Assembly: GCA_032622095.1 (NCBI GenBank)
Contig: CP136063.1
Coordinates: 179,655,956 to 179,719,955 of the forward strand
Source: Siphonodentalium dalli
Taxonomy: Eukaryota; Mollusca; Scaphopoda; Gadilida; Siphonodentaliidae
Direction of reading: 5' to 3'
DNA length: 64,000 bases
The notes under the pieces were generated by a model. That model saw only the letters and a list, made by a program, of their open reading frames with translations. It ran no database searches and had not been told where the DNA came from. This document shows positions 46,510-59,109 of this stretch, piece by piece. Position 1 is the first letter of the stretch, and each line of letters opens with the position of its first letter. The position numbers were made by a program, and so were the translations under genes.

Positions 46510-46770
46510 GCCGTGGAAGACCACAAAATAAAATCCTCTCGATGCAACCCTGTTTTCGCAATAATTCCGTCGTTTTATTTTCAGAAATGACGCTTCCTTT
46601 TTTGTAATCGAAGCACGCGGTCGGCAATTTCTCCGAAACGTATTTGTTTGACAGCGCACAACACCACGTGGTCGATAGTGAATCGCAACTTCGCGCGTTC
46701 TGATTGGTCAATTTTGACAAGCTGAATCTGGTTCAAAGGTCATCGATATCGCTGTCAAATGCTTGTCAAA
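46510..46770 (-). promoter_or_regulatory. Probable 5' UTR and promoter-proximal region of the TGIF gene
   Basis: This is the sequence upstream of the predicted start codon. It contains an E-box CACGTG at 46665-46670 and two CTGTCAA heptamers, at 46648-46654 and 46752-46758; a third lies in the intron at 46370-46376. CTGTCAA is the well-known TGIF/MEIS-type site. An upstream ORF of 73 codons (46720 down to 46499) would overlap the TGIF start and end 9 nt past it, so it could dampen translation if transcription starts above 46720. No TATA box is evident. The transcription start is unknown. Confidence 0.4.
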
Positions 46771-47640
46771 ACTAGTTGCATTGATTTGAATTTTTAGTTT
46801 GAGCATGTGAAGTTTTGCCGAACTGAAGTACAGAATAAATATGACTGGCCGACGTCCTAGTTGATATGGAGAATATCTATTTATAGGGAATGATTTAATG
46901 ACTGTTCACATTCACAATGTTGTGTTGATAATATAAAATTACCAGTTATTTCTTTGTTTGAATAACTAGAACGACTTATGTGGTAAATATGGACAACACG
47001 TGGTCGAGTTGTCAAACTGACTCAGCTGCAGCCATGACATTGTCTTGACCACGAGTTGACCACAGGGGTGTGTTAAAGGTATACACAGGTAGCCAAACCT
47101 CCAATTACAACAATTAAAAAAAATTAAATGCCGTAAACCGGGGTAACTTTGAATATTGTGTGTGTTTCTCTGTCGATATTTTTTTTTAAAGCTAATATTA
47201 TGTTGAAGATCTGAATGCTTCCAAAAACATGGCAAGAAGTACGTATTTCTCTCGTACAAGAAAAACATGTATAGGCCTACTGTGCACAACATTGTATAAT
47301 AACTTTATAATAATACAGAAACTCTGCATGTATATCTTTAGATATTCTTACCAATTACAGTACCAGAAGAATTGAACGTGATGAGCGGACATTGGCATAT
47401 CACACGGATGATCGAAGATAAACAAAAATTAACTAAAGGCTCAGATTTAAATAGTTATATTAAAAATCATTTATTCAACCTGATATAAATGAAAACATAG
47501 AACAATAATAGATTCTTCAAATAAATGTAAACTCTTCACTGAACTCTTCAAATAAAAATAGACCATTCAAAAAACTATAATAAAATAATTAAAGGTGTTA
47601 AAACAAACTTTGACCGATTTCAACGATATTCGTTATATAT
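46771..47640. other. Upstream flank of the TGIF gene
   Basis: No gene is recognised. There are TGTCA/TGACA pentamers near 47010 and 47035. The ORF 46966-47292 lacks any domain. Confidence 0.4.
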
Positions 47641-47649
47641 CATATGGGT

Positions 47650-48115
47650 CTAGGATCACCTCTAGATGGGAGCTGTCAAATTTGAATGATTTGTTATGAA
47701 AGATATGGCCGCTGGCAGCCATCTTGGATTTTAATCTTTGCATCACTTAATCCGGCCTTTAACACATCCGATCATCACCAACCTTCATATGAATCTTCGG
47801 TGTGACCTCTCGATGGGTGCCTACCATTTCCCCCCCCCAGAATTCTGTAAAAAAAAAGAAGAAAAAAAGGGCCGGCTGCCAGCGACCATCTTGGATTTTA
47901 CTCTTTGTATGACTAAATCCTTCAGCACACCTTACAGGTCACATTTCTCATCCAATCGTCACCAAACTTCATATGGATCTTCGAAGTGACCTCCAGATGG
48001 GAGCCTCCGTTTCCCCCCAAAATTTGTTTAAAAACATGGCCACCAGCAGCCATCTTGGATTTCAAATGTCAATCCATCAGCGTACCCTGCAGCCCACATT
48101 TATTGGAGAATTGTT
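47650..48115 (-). repeat. Diverged copies of the 160-bp unit, inverse orientation
   Basis: About three units contain GCCATCTTGGATTTTA-CTCTTTG, CACCAAACTTCATATGGATC and GACCTCCAGATGGGAGCC, the reverse complement of the 21370 and 13640 family. The ORF that crosses is repeat-derived. Confidence 0.7.
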
Positions 48116-50630
48116 TTGAAACTTTATAGTCTTGTTTGTAAATAAAAAGTAGGAATGCTTCTATAATCATGATATGGAACATTCATCGAATAAGATAAGG
48201 AAAACTGAGTAAAATGGTGCATTTTGGAGGGGGTGGGTCCCTATCACAGAATCGGAAAAAATAAAAATTAGGGCGTGGTGAGTACCCAGAGGGCGGAAAA
48301 AATAAAAAAGCGCCTAGTGTCCGGAATTTTTTTCCTGGACATTATAAACAATATGGTAACAGTTTACAAGAATCATGCATGAGAAGGAAAATTAGTCATA
48401 TTTAGTAAATAACTTTGGAAAATTTAGTAAAATCATCAATTAATGGATTCTCAGGGATGTAGATCAAAAATTCAAATTCACAAGTCTCTCCAATTTCATG
48501 TCCATGCTTTTGTAGAACTTATACTGGTACTTTCCTGTATAGAATACAGAACAGAAAATCTTTCCCTTATTTTTCGATTTACATGTATATGCTTTTAAAA
48601 ACGGCCGGAAGATTATTTGATTTCAGAGCCTTGATTTCTCAGAATTAGCCTAATTCCATATTTGGATAAAGTGTTTTAAAAACTACAAAACAATGAAGGA
48701 CCTTTTCGCTGTTTTAGTAATTTTTTCACTAGATAATGCAACAGAAAACAAGTGAAACAGAACTCACGTGATGAAATGCCATATCTGAGGTCATGTAACG
48801 CAATAAAATGCTATCAATCATGCATATACACGCCCTGATTTTCTCACAGTCAAGTATACTATATTATTATACAAATTGTGAACGAATATCCAAAACAAAC
48901 AGACATTGATGAAGAAAATTAACTTATATGGGTCTATATGAATCCGTGTTCTTGAATCGGTTGCCAAAATGTGTGGGTTTTTTTAAACCGTTCATAATGT
49001 TTAATTGGCTTTGTAAACTTAAAAACATGTTTGAAACTAGGCTTACACTTGCTATACTATTTATATACTACTCACATTTTGCTGAGGGGTGCACTTTGAA
49101 ATTTCCATTACAGTAATTTCCAATCTGACACCCCCCCCCCCCCTCCTAAGTTTGGAAATTATCCAAATGATATGGTCATGCATTTCAGTACTGAATGTAA
49201 ACCAAAAATATGCCAGATATGGGATAAAAAGACACACACGAAGGACCTCTCAAATTAACGCGCAAAAAGTCACACAGCATCTCAAAGTTTCGTTCGTCTG
49301 CGATCGACTGCAGTGAAAACCAATGCGGGTGGAATACGTCTTCAAATTCTGTTGAAATTTCACTCGAAAATCACTAACACATAATTATTGTACTATATAT
49401 ATAGTAATAATAATTAACATGCGACTAATTTAAAATCGATTTTTTTTACGAGACCCTGAGATGCTGGGTGCATGACTTTTAGCAAATTTGAGAGATTTCC
49501 TCTAAAACACTTCTTCAAACATATCCTTAATTTATTTAGTCGATTAACCGAAAGATAAATCTTAGAAATTCTTATTCAATATTTTTAATCCTTAAGAATC
49601 CTTTTAATATAGTGATCCCGCACGTGTGGCCTCTGTGGTTGGGATTATATATATACATGTATTTAAAAAAAACCATCTGATAACCTTCCATTTAAGTATT
49701 TATTTATATGTCATCCTATAAGAATGGCCTGCTATATATATGCATATAATATATGTTCAAACTATAGAGGATTTGGTTTTGAATAAAGCAAAATTCCAAT
49801 ATTGGCTTAATGTCTTAATAAGTTGGGTTTCTAGATGTTCTTTTTAACAGTATGGACTGTGTAAATAAGGACACCAGAATGACATAGCATTGATCCATGT
49901 TATATTATGTATTGAGTAGACTTTGCATGCAGTACATTACATGATAATGAGGAACGAATATGAGCTACATGTATTCAAATTCCAAGGAGTCACAAGTTAT
50001 AACTCACACAATGGTAACAAGTATGCATGGTGAATGATTGTTATATTGTTAAAGATGTCATCAGAAAGATATGGAGGTTTGACATTAATAATAGACTATA
50101 AGTGACCATGAATCTATGGTTGATAAATCAAACCAGTCTGAACTTGAAGGAAATGCTTTGCTTTCAATTTCATATATGTGTTCAGTTAATGAGCATTACT
50201 GGAATGGATTTACTCAAATGACTGTGTATTAACATCAATAGACATTTCTGTACAAACTACAATTACAACTTATTCAATACCATTATGCCAGTTTGACACT
50301 GCCACATGGCATGATTCCCCACGATGGCCGAGCACTGGTAGTAGTGGCAGTATTTAAAAAAAGGGTTAACATTGTAAAAACAGGGGGAAAAACCCACCTT
50401 CCCTTAATTATTTATTATTCTCAAAAACATTATCTCCCACATAGCACTCAATAACTCAGAATTGAAACAGTTCCTTTATTGGAATGCAGGAAAGTTGGAT
50501 TATTTGGTAAATTTGACGTAGATTCCTACGAGTAAACGATCTCCAATGCATGTTTTTCGCGGTATAGTTCAAAACACGTTTCGCAATAATAATGTTCAAA
50601 CCTGTAAAAATAATTATATTCCTCCAAATG
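48116..50630. other. Gene-free interval
   Basis: It is AT-rich. A C run near 49131-49143 with adjacent TTTGGAAATT suggests a small G/C-tract repeat. Otherwise nothing is recognised. Confidence 0.4.
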
Positions 50631-51165
50631 ACACGGGGGGGGGGGGGGGTGATTTATTTATACACATGTGACTTGATAATCTTAGTAATGTGGTTGTACA
50701 GGCTATATATTAGATATACAAGATATGGTGGCAATGTCCATTTATATTCAATATATCAAGAACTACTGAAGCGTATGGACATCAACATCATGCATACAAA
50801 GCGAGCACGGGGTATACAGTATCTTCGCATTTAGTCTTTTATGTTATCCCTTCGAGTATTGTGATGTGGCTATAATCATGTTAATTAATCTCAAATTTGC
50901 TTGACCATTTAAACATATTGTACAGCCAGATCGACCTATATCTGAGCGGCGACAATTGTGGATTGATGTGAGGTTTTCGGGCTGTTTGGAGAGAGTTTCT
51001 TCGGGGGGGGGGGGGGGTCGACTGAGGGAGGCACTATATATACAACAACAATTTCTGTACTAAATACTCATGGACGAATATAATTCCCTTAGGAAATGAT
51101 CAGACAATAAGTTCAACAAAGTTGACGACCATATTTGACGTTTGATGTACTTATGTAATACCAAA
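50631..51165. other. Gene-free interval with two long G tracts
   Basis: G runs occupy about 50636-50649 and 51004-51017. No gene is seen. Confidence 0.5.
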
Positions 51166-51169
51166 GAAT

Positions 51170-51313
51170 ATGAAACCTTCAGCTGTTGTATTATATGTTT
51201 GCATCATAATGCAGTTTGCTTATTTTTCCTGAACACCCCTCAAATGAATAATGTCGTTCCAATGCATACGTTTATAACTGAATGGGATCTCCATCATGTA
51301 TAGAAAGGGTTAA
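51170..51313 (-). mobile_element. Family D TTAACCCTTT element, copy 2 (5' end lost)
   Basis: Read from 51313 downwards it starts TTTAACCCTTTCTATACATG and continues CCCATTCAGTTATAAACGTA and TCATTTGAGGGGTGTTCAGG, matching the copies at 3099 and 57357. Confidence 0.65.
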
Positions 51314-51462
51314 ATTAAGTTGTTTGACCGAAACCCCATGTTATACAGCACTGACTTAAAGGGTGACTAACAAATTATATGATAAATAAAGAGCATCTAT
51401 TATCAGTCCTGAATATATGTGGTCTCGTCTGGCGATTCTCTGTACTGGCGAAGGCATAGTCG

Positions 51463-51463
<1 letters not shown>

Positions 51464-51507
<44 letters not shown>
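51464..51507. repeat. (TA)n microsatellite
   Basis: An uninterrupted TA run of about 44 bp is flanked by CGT and GACG. The two overlapping ORFs with Tyr-Ile repeats derive from it. Confidence 0.95.
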
Positions 51508-51510
<3 letters not shown>

Positions 51511-51835
51511 GTTTCTGTTGGATGGTTCTCGGAGATAGAAGCCAACGGCGGTCGAGAGATGTCATTGGTCTTCTGGGCGCTCTTTATTTGTCATATAATT
51601 TATTACCCCCCCTTTAACTTTGAGGTCATATGTAAGTAAGTAATGCTTTATTCTCAGCCATTATTCGTGGGACATATATAGATCTAATATAATCCCCGAC
51701 CAAATTAATTTACATAATGATTTTAGGTCCCCGAGTACACTCGCCGCTCCCCCCCTCTCTCTCTCTCTCTCTCGTTCTCTCACTCGACTTCTCTCTCTAT
51801 ATATATCTATGGCAGAAAATCTGAATATCTGAAAA

Positions 51836-51984
51836 GCTTGATGTGAGTTGAAGGACTTCTCAATGTGCCATCTCGATAAGAAATGAGAATTTGTTCAACG
51901 CTCACTGAAGCAAGGACATTCGAGGCAATTGACACTCATACTGAGTAGCTATACTAGCTAGGTGCCTCCATAAATCTGATATAG
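51836..51984 (+). mobile_element. SINE copy 2, 5'-truncated
   Basis: AAATGAGAATTTGTTC, CGCTCACTGA, CTCATACTGAGT and GTGCCTCCATAAATCTGATA follow in the same order as on the minus strand of 30160-30355. The tRNA-like head is missing, as usual for truncated SINE copies. Confidence 0.75.
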
Positions 51985-52077
51985 CCATGCATCTCTCCGA
52001 GTTTCCCCTCTCAATTTCCCTCTCTCTCTCTCCCTCTATCTCTCCCCCTCTCTCTCTCTCAGCTTCTCACTAGCAGT

Positions 52078-52799
<722 letters not shown>

Positions 52800-52800
<1 letters not shown>

Positions 52801-53045
52801 ATAGGTTCAAGTCAAGTAAATACGACCGATGTTCTGAATGACCACTAGCTGGGGACAAGAAAAATAGGTAAAAATGTCTGGGTTCGTGAAGTTGGATCGA
52901 AGTTCGAAATTCGGTGGAGATTCGCGTGCTCCCCTTCTCGAATTTTGGGGCAAAAGTTTTTCTGAGATACTGCTGGACTTAGAAAATTTCGCGTTCAATA
53001 TTTGAGCGGTGGTGCTGAAGGGAATTAGTGGCACTGTTTATGGCT
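52800..53045. repeat. Dispersed repeat shared with 55200-55340
   Basis: GATCGAAGTTCGAAATTC and GTGCTCCCCTTCTCGAATTT occur here near 52897 and 52930 and again near 55238 and 55317, the same order with a longer spacer. Class unknown. Confidence 0.55.
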
Positions 53046-53049
53046 GGAT

Positions 53050-54700
53050 CGAGCTGAAACTTGGTATTTTTTATGTGTACCCATACCATGTATGGTACAC
53101 ATAATGCCGACGTCCGGATCAACCACCCGTCGTTCGTCCGTCCGTCTATCCGTCTGTCTGTCCGTCTGTCCGTAGACACTTGCTATCCGATTCGATTACT
53201 CGAATATTTTTTATCGGATCGTGTTCAGATTTTATGTGCATGTTTATGATGACACACTCCTCACCTGTATAGTTTTTGGTATCGACCGGTTGATCGGTTT
53301 AGAAATTATTAACACTTTGCATCCGCACATAGGCATGAGCTATCCGATGCTGTAACCAAAGTATTTTTTGTCCGATTGTGTTCATATTTGATATGTAGGT
53401 TTATGATGACACACACCTCACCTGTATAGTTTTTGGTATCGATTGGTTGATCGGTTTAGAAAATAATTAACCCTGCACACAAATGCTATCTGATGCATAT
53501 AAGTCAAACAATTTTCTTCTGATATGCCTCATATTTCTTACCTAGGTTTTTCTTAGCACGTTCTTCATCTGTATGGTTTTTGGTATCGTTTAGTTAACCC
53601 TTTCTGCTCTTGTTTTTAAATAGAATTCATCCAAGCTGTGTTGACTTAACTATTTTTCATCTGATCAGCACCAAATTTGGTACATATGTCCTCACTCCGA
53701 AATACAGATCAGGTTCAAATTTGAGTTTGATCCAGTATATTTTAACAGAGTTATGGCCATTTAAATTCAAGTAACTGATAATGTAATGAATGCCTGCACT
53801 GTGAGCTCAGAAGAGAAGTTCTTATTACACAGAGAGTGTATTATTGGCAATGAGTTATGTTTAGCTGGACACTAGATAGATAGCATGGCTCACAGAGTTT
53901 GTTGATAAAATCTGTCAAGACTGTGATTGATGACTCTCTGGTCCATTCTGTGTTTTGTGCAATATTAAGTTAACCCCTTTGTCGAAACAGGTTCATGAAA
54001 TTAGAGACTGACTTATTGTATGGGTTTCTAAATCCAATGACATGCTTTTATAGACTTTTTGTGTTTATCAGTTCATTAGTTTGGGTAAGATTAACCCCAT
54101 TCTATCCGATTTCATAACTCAAATATTTCCATTGATTATGTTTATAGTTCTTGGCATAGTTTATTATAACACATCCCTAACCTGCATAGTGAGGGTCATT
54201 TTGTTTATTTGCTTAAAAATATTAACATCCTCCACCAATCCTGTTGACACAATGTGATAACTAAATATTTTTTAACACGATCACTATATAAATAATTGCA
54301 TCCATGTTAATGATGACACATTCTTCACCTGTATAGATTTTGGTATCGATTGAATGGTTTTGATAATATTAACCATAACTTTAATTATATTTCCGCTGTT
54401 TACATACATTATATCTTTCCAATGATCAGCTTAGAAGAAAATTAACCCACCCATTCCATAGTCATACAGTATGCTATCCAATGTAATGAATCTAATATTT
54501 TCAATCTGACCAATCTCATATCCTATCTCTAGCTATCTGAAAATTCTGCATTAAAACATTTTATATCCAATCATTATCAATCATTTTATATCCAGGTCTA
54601 TACATCCCTCACTTTTATAGTTGTTCATGTATTGATTGGTTTTTGAATCGGAAATATTAAACTTTTCTCCCATCTAAATGATCCCATGAATTTTTAATAT
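53050..54700 (+). repeat. Diverged tandem repeats of about 145 bp, after a CCGTCTGTC run
   Basis: The left end carries a GTACCATACATGG-like palindrome (53075-53100) and a CCGTCCGTCT run (53133-53173). Units follow with ATCCGAT, GTTTATGATGACACAC, CTCACCTGTATAGTTTTTGG and TCGGTTTAGAAA, near 53185, 53335 and 53480 and more decayed near 54100, 54240 and 54470. This resembles a retrotransposon-derived tail that expanded locally. A TTAACCCTTT sits at 53594. Confidence 0.7.
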
Positions 54701-55084
54701 GCAGCTAACACAAAACATAATAAAAAAAATAACAATAATAAAAAAAACATAATATGTTATGTCTCACATTCCAATGTAATAAGCAAATAAATGGAGTTGG
54801 TATGATGTTTATCTACTTAATGTCTTAACTATTTTGTATTTAACTGCTATTGTGCTTCTCTCTGACTATGGATTGAGCTTAATTAGCTTTATCACTCTAT
54901 AAGACATATCTGTGTTGGAGTGACCTAATAGGTTGAAATCGAATGCCACACCCGTGTTGCTATTGTGTTTATGTGAGCAAGGTGCCCAATAAGTCTGTTT
55001 CCACTTGTGACCTTAATAGTAAGGTGTGAATTGTTGAAACTTTTGCACTCATGAAAAGGTTGGTGTAAGGATTTATTAAAATAG

Positions 55085-55160
55085 CTAACCGGTATCGCCA
55101 AGGTATGGGTTAAACATCTGCCGATCGTGATCGGCCTCTCGTTTATTATTTCCGTAATAG
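55085..55160 (-). repeat. CCGATCACGATCGG module
   Basis: The reverse complement matches 10060-10131, sharing ACGAGAGGCCGATCACGATC and GGCAGATGT, then TTAACCC and CTTGGCGATA. The GATCACGATC core is nearly palindromic. It is followed at 55207-55266 by a 60-bp inverted repeat of GTTTGAATTTCAATCT. Confidence 0.65.
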
Positions 55161-55344
55161 AATCCAGCAAAATAACGCTCAGCTTTGAGAAGTTACTCGA
55201 TCTATAGGTTTGAATTTCAATCTGGGCGAATTTCATCGAAGTTCGAAATTCAGATTGAAATTCAAACAGTAATTTATTTTATTTTTGCCTCAAGTTCTTT
55301 ATTGTGATCTAATTCGTGCTCCCCTTCTCGAATTTTGGTCTTTA

Positions 55345-56050
55345 TAATGGGAACTGGTGTCCGTCTCTAAATATATCGAATCTCCAACCGAAAAGGACCA
55401 TGCATGCAGCCTATAGTCAACTTAATTGGTCTCACGTATACATACTGGTCGGATATCAAGTACCATGGCGCAGGGGTTAGAAGAGCTACCACACTCATGC
55501 CACTGAACGTAGTGCTGACCAATTCGAAACATGATGCACAATATAAGACAAGAAAACCATAGTCAGAAATGGTAACGCGCTCAAGATCATATATTATATA
55601 CCCATGATTGTAATTATAGAATATAATATATATTAGTTTCGCGAATGATCAACTCAGAATTCCGTTAAAATAAAAATAACAACCAGCACACAATTAACGA
55701 ACCGGCGGCCGACTCGGCCGTCTCCGACCACAACCATCAGTGGGCTGCAGAACGAAAAATATCTATAAAAGTTGAAATATAAGACTTACAAATGATCTTT
55801 TAAATTTCTTTTATTGGTAATTGACATAGCTTGTCACAAACCAAAAATCAACATTATTGGCATAATAATGTAATATAAAGGACAATAAACGAAATTGAAA
55901 TTCCCAACTACACCTTCTACTGGACTCGGTCTCCTGGTCGCGCAGTTCGACTTTTAAACCGGAAAAAACAATTATCTATAAATAAAATGCCCATGGGACC
56001 GCGACTATCAAAAATTTGCAGAACAGTATACACGCGGCGCGCGCTAATAA
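55345..56050. other. Gene-free interval
   Basis: Nothing is recognised apart from a short GC-rich patch near 55700-55735. Confidence 0.4.
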
Positions 56051-56057
56051 TTAAGTG

Positions 56058-56107
56058 GCAAAGGGTTTTCGCAAATTTCAGGAAGCTCCAGTCATGGAAG
56101 GGTTAAT
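56058..56107 (+). repeat. Terminal fragment of a family A MITE
   Basis: GGCAAAGGGTTTTCGCAAATTTCAGG-type text and GTCATGGAAGGGTTAA match the right end of the copy at 8296-8549. Another AAGGGTTAA lies at 56130. Confidence 0.7.
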
Positions 56108-56174
56108 AAGGGAGGTAATTCCAGTCATTGAAGGGTTAAATTAAGACATTTGAGTCAGTGAGTGAGTCAGTGAG

Positions 56175-56420
56175 ATCAGTCATCGGGAGGTTCTGTCACA
56201 AAGAATTGTTTTTCCTAATTATTTTTCACAAAATGGGACATAACATGTTGCTATGTTTTAGATTTTACTACATATTTTATTGGATAGCTATCTTTGAAAA
56301 AACTTGAGGTAAAATATTTGCAATACAAGATGTTTCTCGCGTGTTAATTTGGGAACAACAATACAAATATGCCTTCAAAACGAGTTTCAATAGGAATTGT
56401 GTTGTTGATGTCGGAATTAT
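56175..56420 (+). repeat. Dispersed repeat E (copies also at 33396 and 58553)
   Basis: TTCTGTCACAAAGAATTGTT, TTTTTCACAAAATGGGACAT and GTTTCTCGCGTGTTAATTTG are shared with the other two copies in the same order. It is non-coding. Confidence 0.65.
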
Positions 56421-56471
56421 AGTATCACGAAGAGATAGACCATCTTTAATATAGCTAAACATTAGGACATC

Positions 56472-56922
56472 TTAAAGATGCATAATCCGAATTAACGCTC
56501 GCAAAATACTATTTCTTGGCTTCGTGTGTAATTTTTTTTTTATTCGAGTCGAGGAACCCACACATCAAAGCTCAGAGTGATCAGATATCGATGTTTGAAA
56601 TCTATTATCTTTCACCAGCGATAACTTTTAATGGCCCAGTAAACCGTCGACGAGAAGACGATCTCGGACCAAATTGCGGATAAAGATGGATAACTCTAAA
56701 CTCAAGTGGCTTTTTTTGTGTCAGATATTTGATATTTGAACAAAATGTTGATAAATAACAGGTTTTTTTAGCAATTTTATACTATATATAGTTGCCTGTT
56801 AGCATTATTTTTGGGCAATTACTCGATTCCGACAACTGAAGCGGGATTTCAAAAAATGTTGTTGTTGTGGTTTTTGGAATCTGATGACATGGGTACCATC
56901 GAATCGGATTGAGTACCTTTAA
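56472..56922. mobile_element. Family B TTAA element, copy 4
   Basis: The 451-bp unit runs from TTAAAGATGCATAATCCG to CGGATTGAGTACCTTTAA. The arms are less similar than in copy 3, and the right half contains GTTGTTGTTGTGG and TTCCGACAACTGAAGCGG. The two ends belong to different subtypes, the same pair as in the 9759-10699 copy. Confidence 0.75.
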
Positions 56923-57053
56923 CTTATCTATATAGGGGTGTAACCATGCAGAGGGCATTTATATTGATTGTTCAAAAATGTCCAAACATAGATCTGAGCA
57001 CTAACTAACTGGGACTAAAATATACTTTAGCTATATCTATATACATTAAATTG

Positions 57054-57142
57054 TTGCGCGCTAGGCCCCTAACGCACAAAGGGCATGCGGCCTCTCCGAC
57101 GCTGAATAATAAAGGCTCCCCAGGGGAGCCTGTTTCAGCTAG
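57054..57142 (-). repeat. Dispersed repeat F, copy 2
   Basis: The reverse complement shares TAGCTGAAACAGGCTCCC and CCCTTTGTGCGTTAG with 6030-6150. Its GGCTCCCCAGGGGAGCC core is a perfect palindrome. Confidence 0.65.
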
Positions 57143-57166
57143 TTATACATATAATGGTCCCCGACT

Positions 57167-57357
57167 TTAACCCTTTCTTTACCGTAAATACTAATTGACA
57201 GTGAATATGAGTCCACCTGCCCTTGTATTATCTGTTTTCCTGTTTGTCGTATGCTTATATATATGTATCCTGAACATCCTCCAAATTAACAATGGATCAT
57301 TCCAATATACACTTTTATAAATGGGGGTGAGAATCGATTCAGTAAAGACAGGGTTAA
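57167..57357 (-). mobile_element. Family D TTAACCCTTT element, copy 3 (complete)
   Basis: The 191-bp unit runs from TTAACCCTTTCTTTACCGT to CAGTAAAGACAGGGTTAA. Its terminal inverted repeat is about 16 bp, ending TTTACNGT. It is the only family D copy with both ends intact and so defines the family length. Confidence 0.8.
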
Positions 57358-58550
57358 CAAGAACCGGGAGGAGTATATATATAAGTATATATATAAACGG
57401 TCTATTAATAGCGGATGGTAACTTCAGCTATTTTAATTTTTTTGCTAAATCATGTCATGCACAAGGAAGTTTATAACATTGAAAAAACATTGCAGATGAT
57501 ATATATCTCTTTGGTAATACATGATTCTTACTAATGCAAAGACCATACAATCTCGATCTGGGCCACCTCATCAGAAGATATCAGAAAATAAAAAAGTTCC
57601 CATATTTTAAACGGGTGGAATATGATCTCTAGGGGCGTAGCCAGAGTAGAGAATCATGGCATGATCTAATTTTTTCCTAGAACTGGTGGGAGCCCCGCCC
57701 CCCTCCCCCCCCCCCCCACACACACACCGTTGCGTGCCTTTACTGATCGCCATCAAGCTACAAATGATGTCATATCCGGACTTTCTTATCTCCCACCCCA
57801 GAGAACCACATCAAAAGAAGACGGGACAGTTGGGATTCAGCTTAAAGCCTATTTTATATAAACACATAGCCATAAACGTAGAGCGTATTTACAAAGTTTA
57901 CACAATAAAACGTTACACAAATGCCACGGCCGCAGTACACACTGGGTGAACCCAACCTTGAAATGAAAATTTCTAACTCAATTTCACAATGATTTTTGAA
58001 CGAACCAACGGAGTGCGGCGGAGTGGCATCTGCTAGCGAAACAACAGAGAATGGCGGGAGAATGGGAGCACGTGGATGCACAGAGTGCGCAGTTTGTACT
58101 ATTTATACACCACAGTTGTTCTGACACAGATAAACGGTGTGAGCAACGACCTGTTGATGGCGAAGGTGGTACAGACGTAAATATGTTTACACATATATGA
58201 TCATATATACTATATAGGTCGTGACATATGATTTCATAGCCGTACAGGCCAAGGGCTGTGAGGGCTGCAGCCCCCCCCCCCCAAACGTTTTGAAAGCTAA
58301 AAATCGGGAAATTTACGGGCAAATTGGAGATATTTCCGAGCAATGTTCGGGGAAATCGAATGGTATTTCAGGGGGAATTGTAGCAAATTACAGATTTTTT
58401 TCACATTTCTGCCCGAATTATACATATTTAAGATTCATTTGAATCTATTTTGTTATATTTCTGTGTATATACAAAGTATATTCAAAAAATTTGTTACAAC
58501 CATGGAATAAGATGGTGTATCTCTTCCATGAATATTCTGTATAGATATCA
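57358..58550. other. Gene-free interval with two C-tract repeats
   Basis: GGGGCGTAGCCAGAG near 57633 with a C run at about 57700-57717, and GGGCTGTGAGGGCTGCAG with a C run at 58269-58282, are ends of G/C-tract repeats. No gene is seen. Confidence 0.45.
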
Positions 58551-58552
58551 GG

Positions 58553-58765
58553 GTATGAAATAATACTTTTGAGTCATATCAGAGAGATCAGTCAACTTGA
58601 ACTTCAGTCTGTCAGCAGGAATTATTTTTTCCAAATTATTTGTTCGCGAAATGGGACATAATTGTGGTTATTTTAAGAACATTGCTACTCTTTTTATTGA
58701 AATATCCTATCATTTAAAACACTTTTAGTGAAATATTTATAATAACAGACGTTTCTCTAAGTTTT
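58553..58765 (+). repeat. Dispersed repeat E, copy 3
   Basis: It starts AATAATACTTTTGAGTC as at 33415 and shares AATGGGACATAA and TGAAATATTTATAATAACAG with the other copies. Confidence 0.6.
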
Positions 58766-58779
58766 GGTATATACCCGAA

Positions 58780-59100
58780 TATTTCCAACTATCGGAAATT
58801 TCTCAACATGACACCCCCTCCTAAAATTGGAATTTTCCCAACCATTCCGGTCCAAACATTCTGCAAGAGTAGGAACATAATTATGCACGCGACGTTTGGT
58901 CTAAAACAACAAGTTTAATAATAAATACTGCTTTGATAATCAAACTATCAGGACAATTCCTAATTAGATTTTGCATGAACTGCTGTTGTGTCACGCATGA
59001 AATTTCCAACTTTTTAACTTTTTATTTAAGTTGGGGCATGGGGTTGAGAAAATCCCCACTCCCAGGAATAAATAATCCAGGCCTGTCGGCCACGTCTCTG
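58780..59100 (+). repeat. G/C-tract hAT-like family fragment
   Basis: It contains TTTCCAACTATCGGAAATTT, ACACCCCCTCC and the end GGCCACGTCTCTGG, comparable with GCCACCACGTCCCTGG at 20394-20410. The left end is missing. Confidence 0.5.
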
Positions 59101-59109
59101 GATGGTTGA

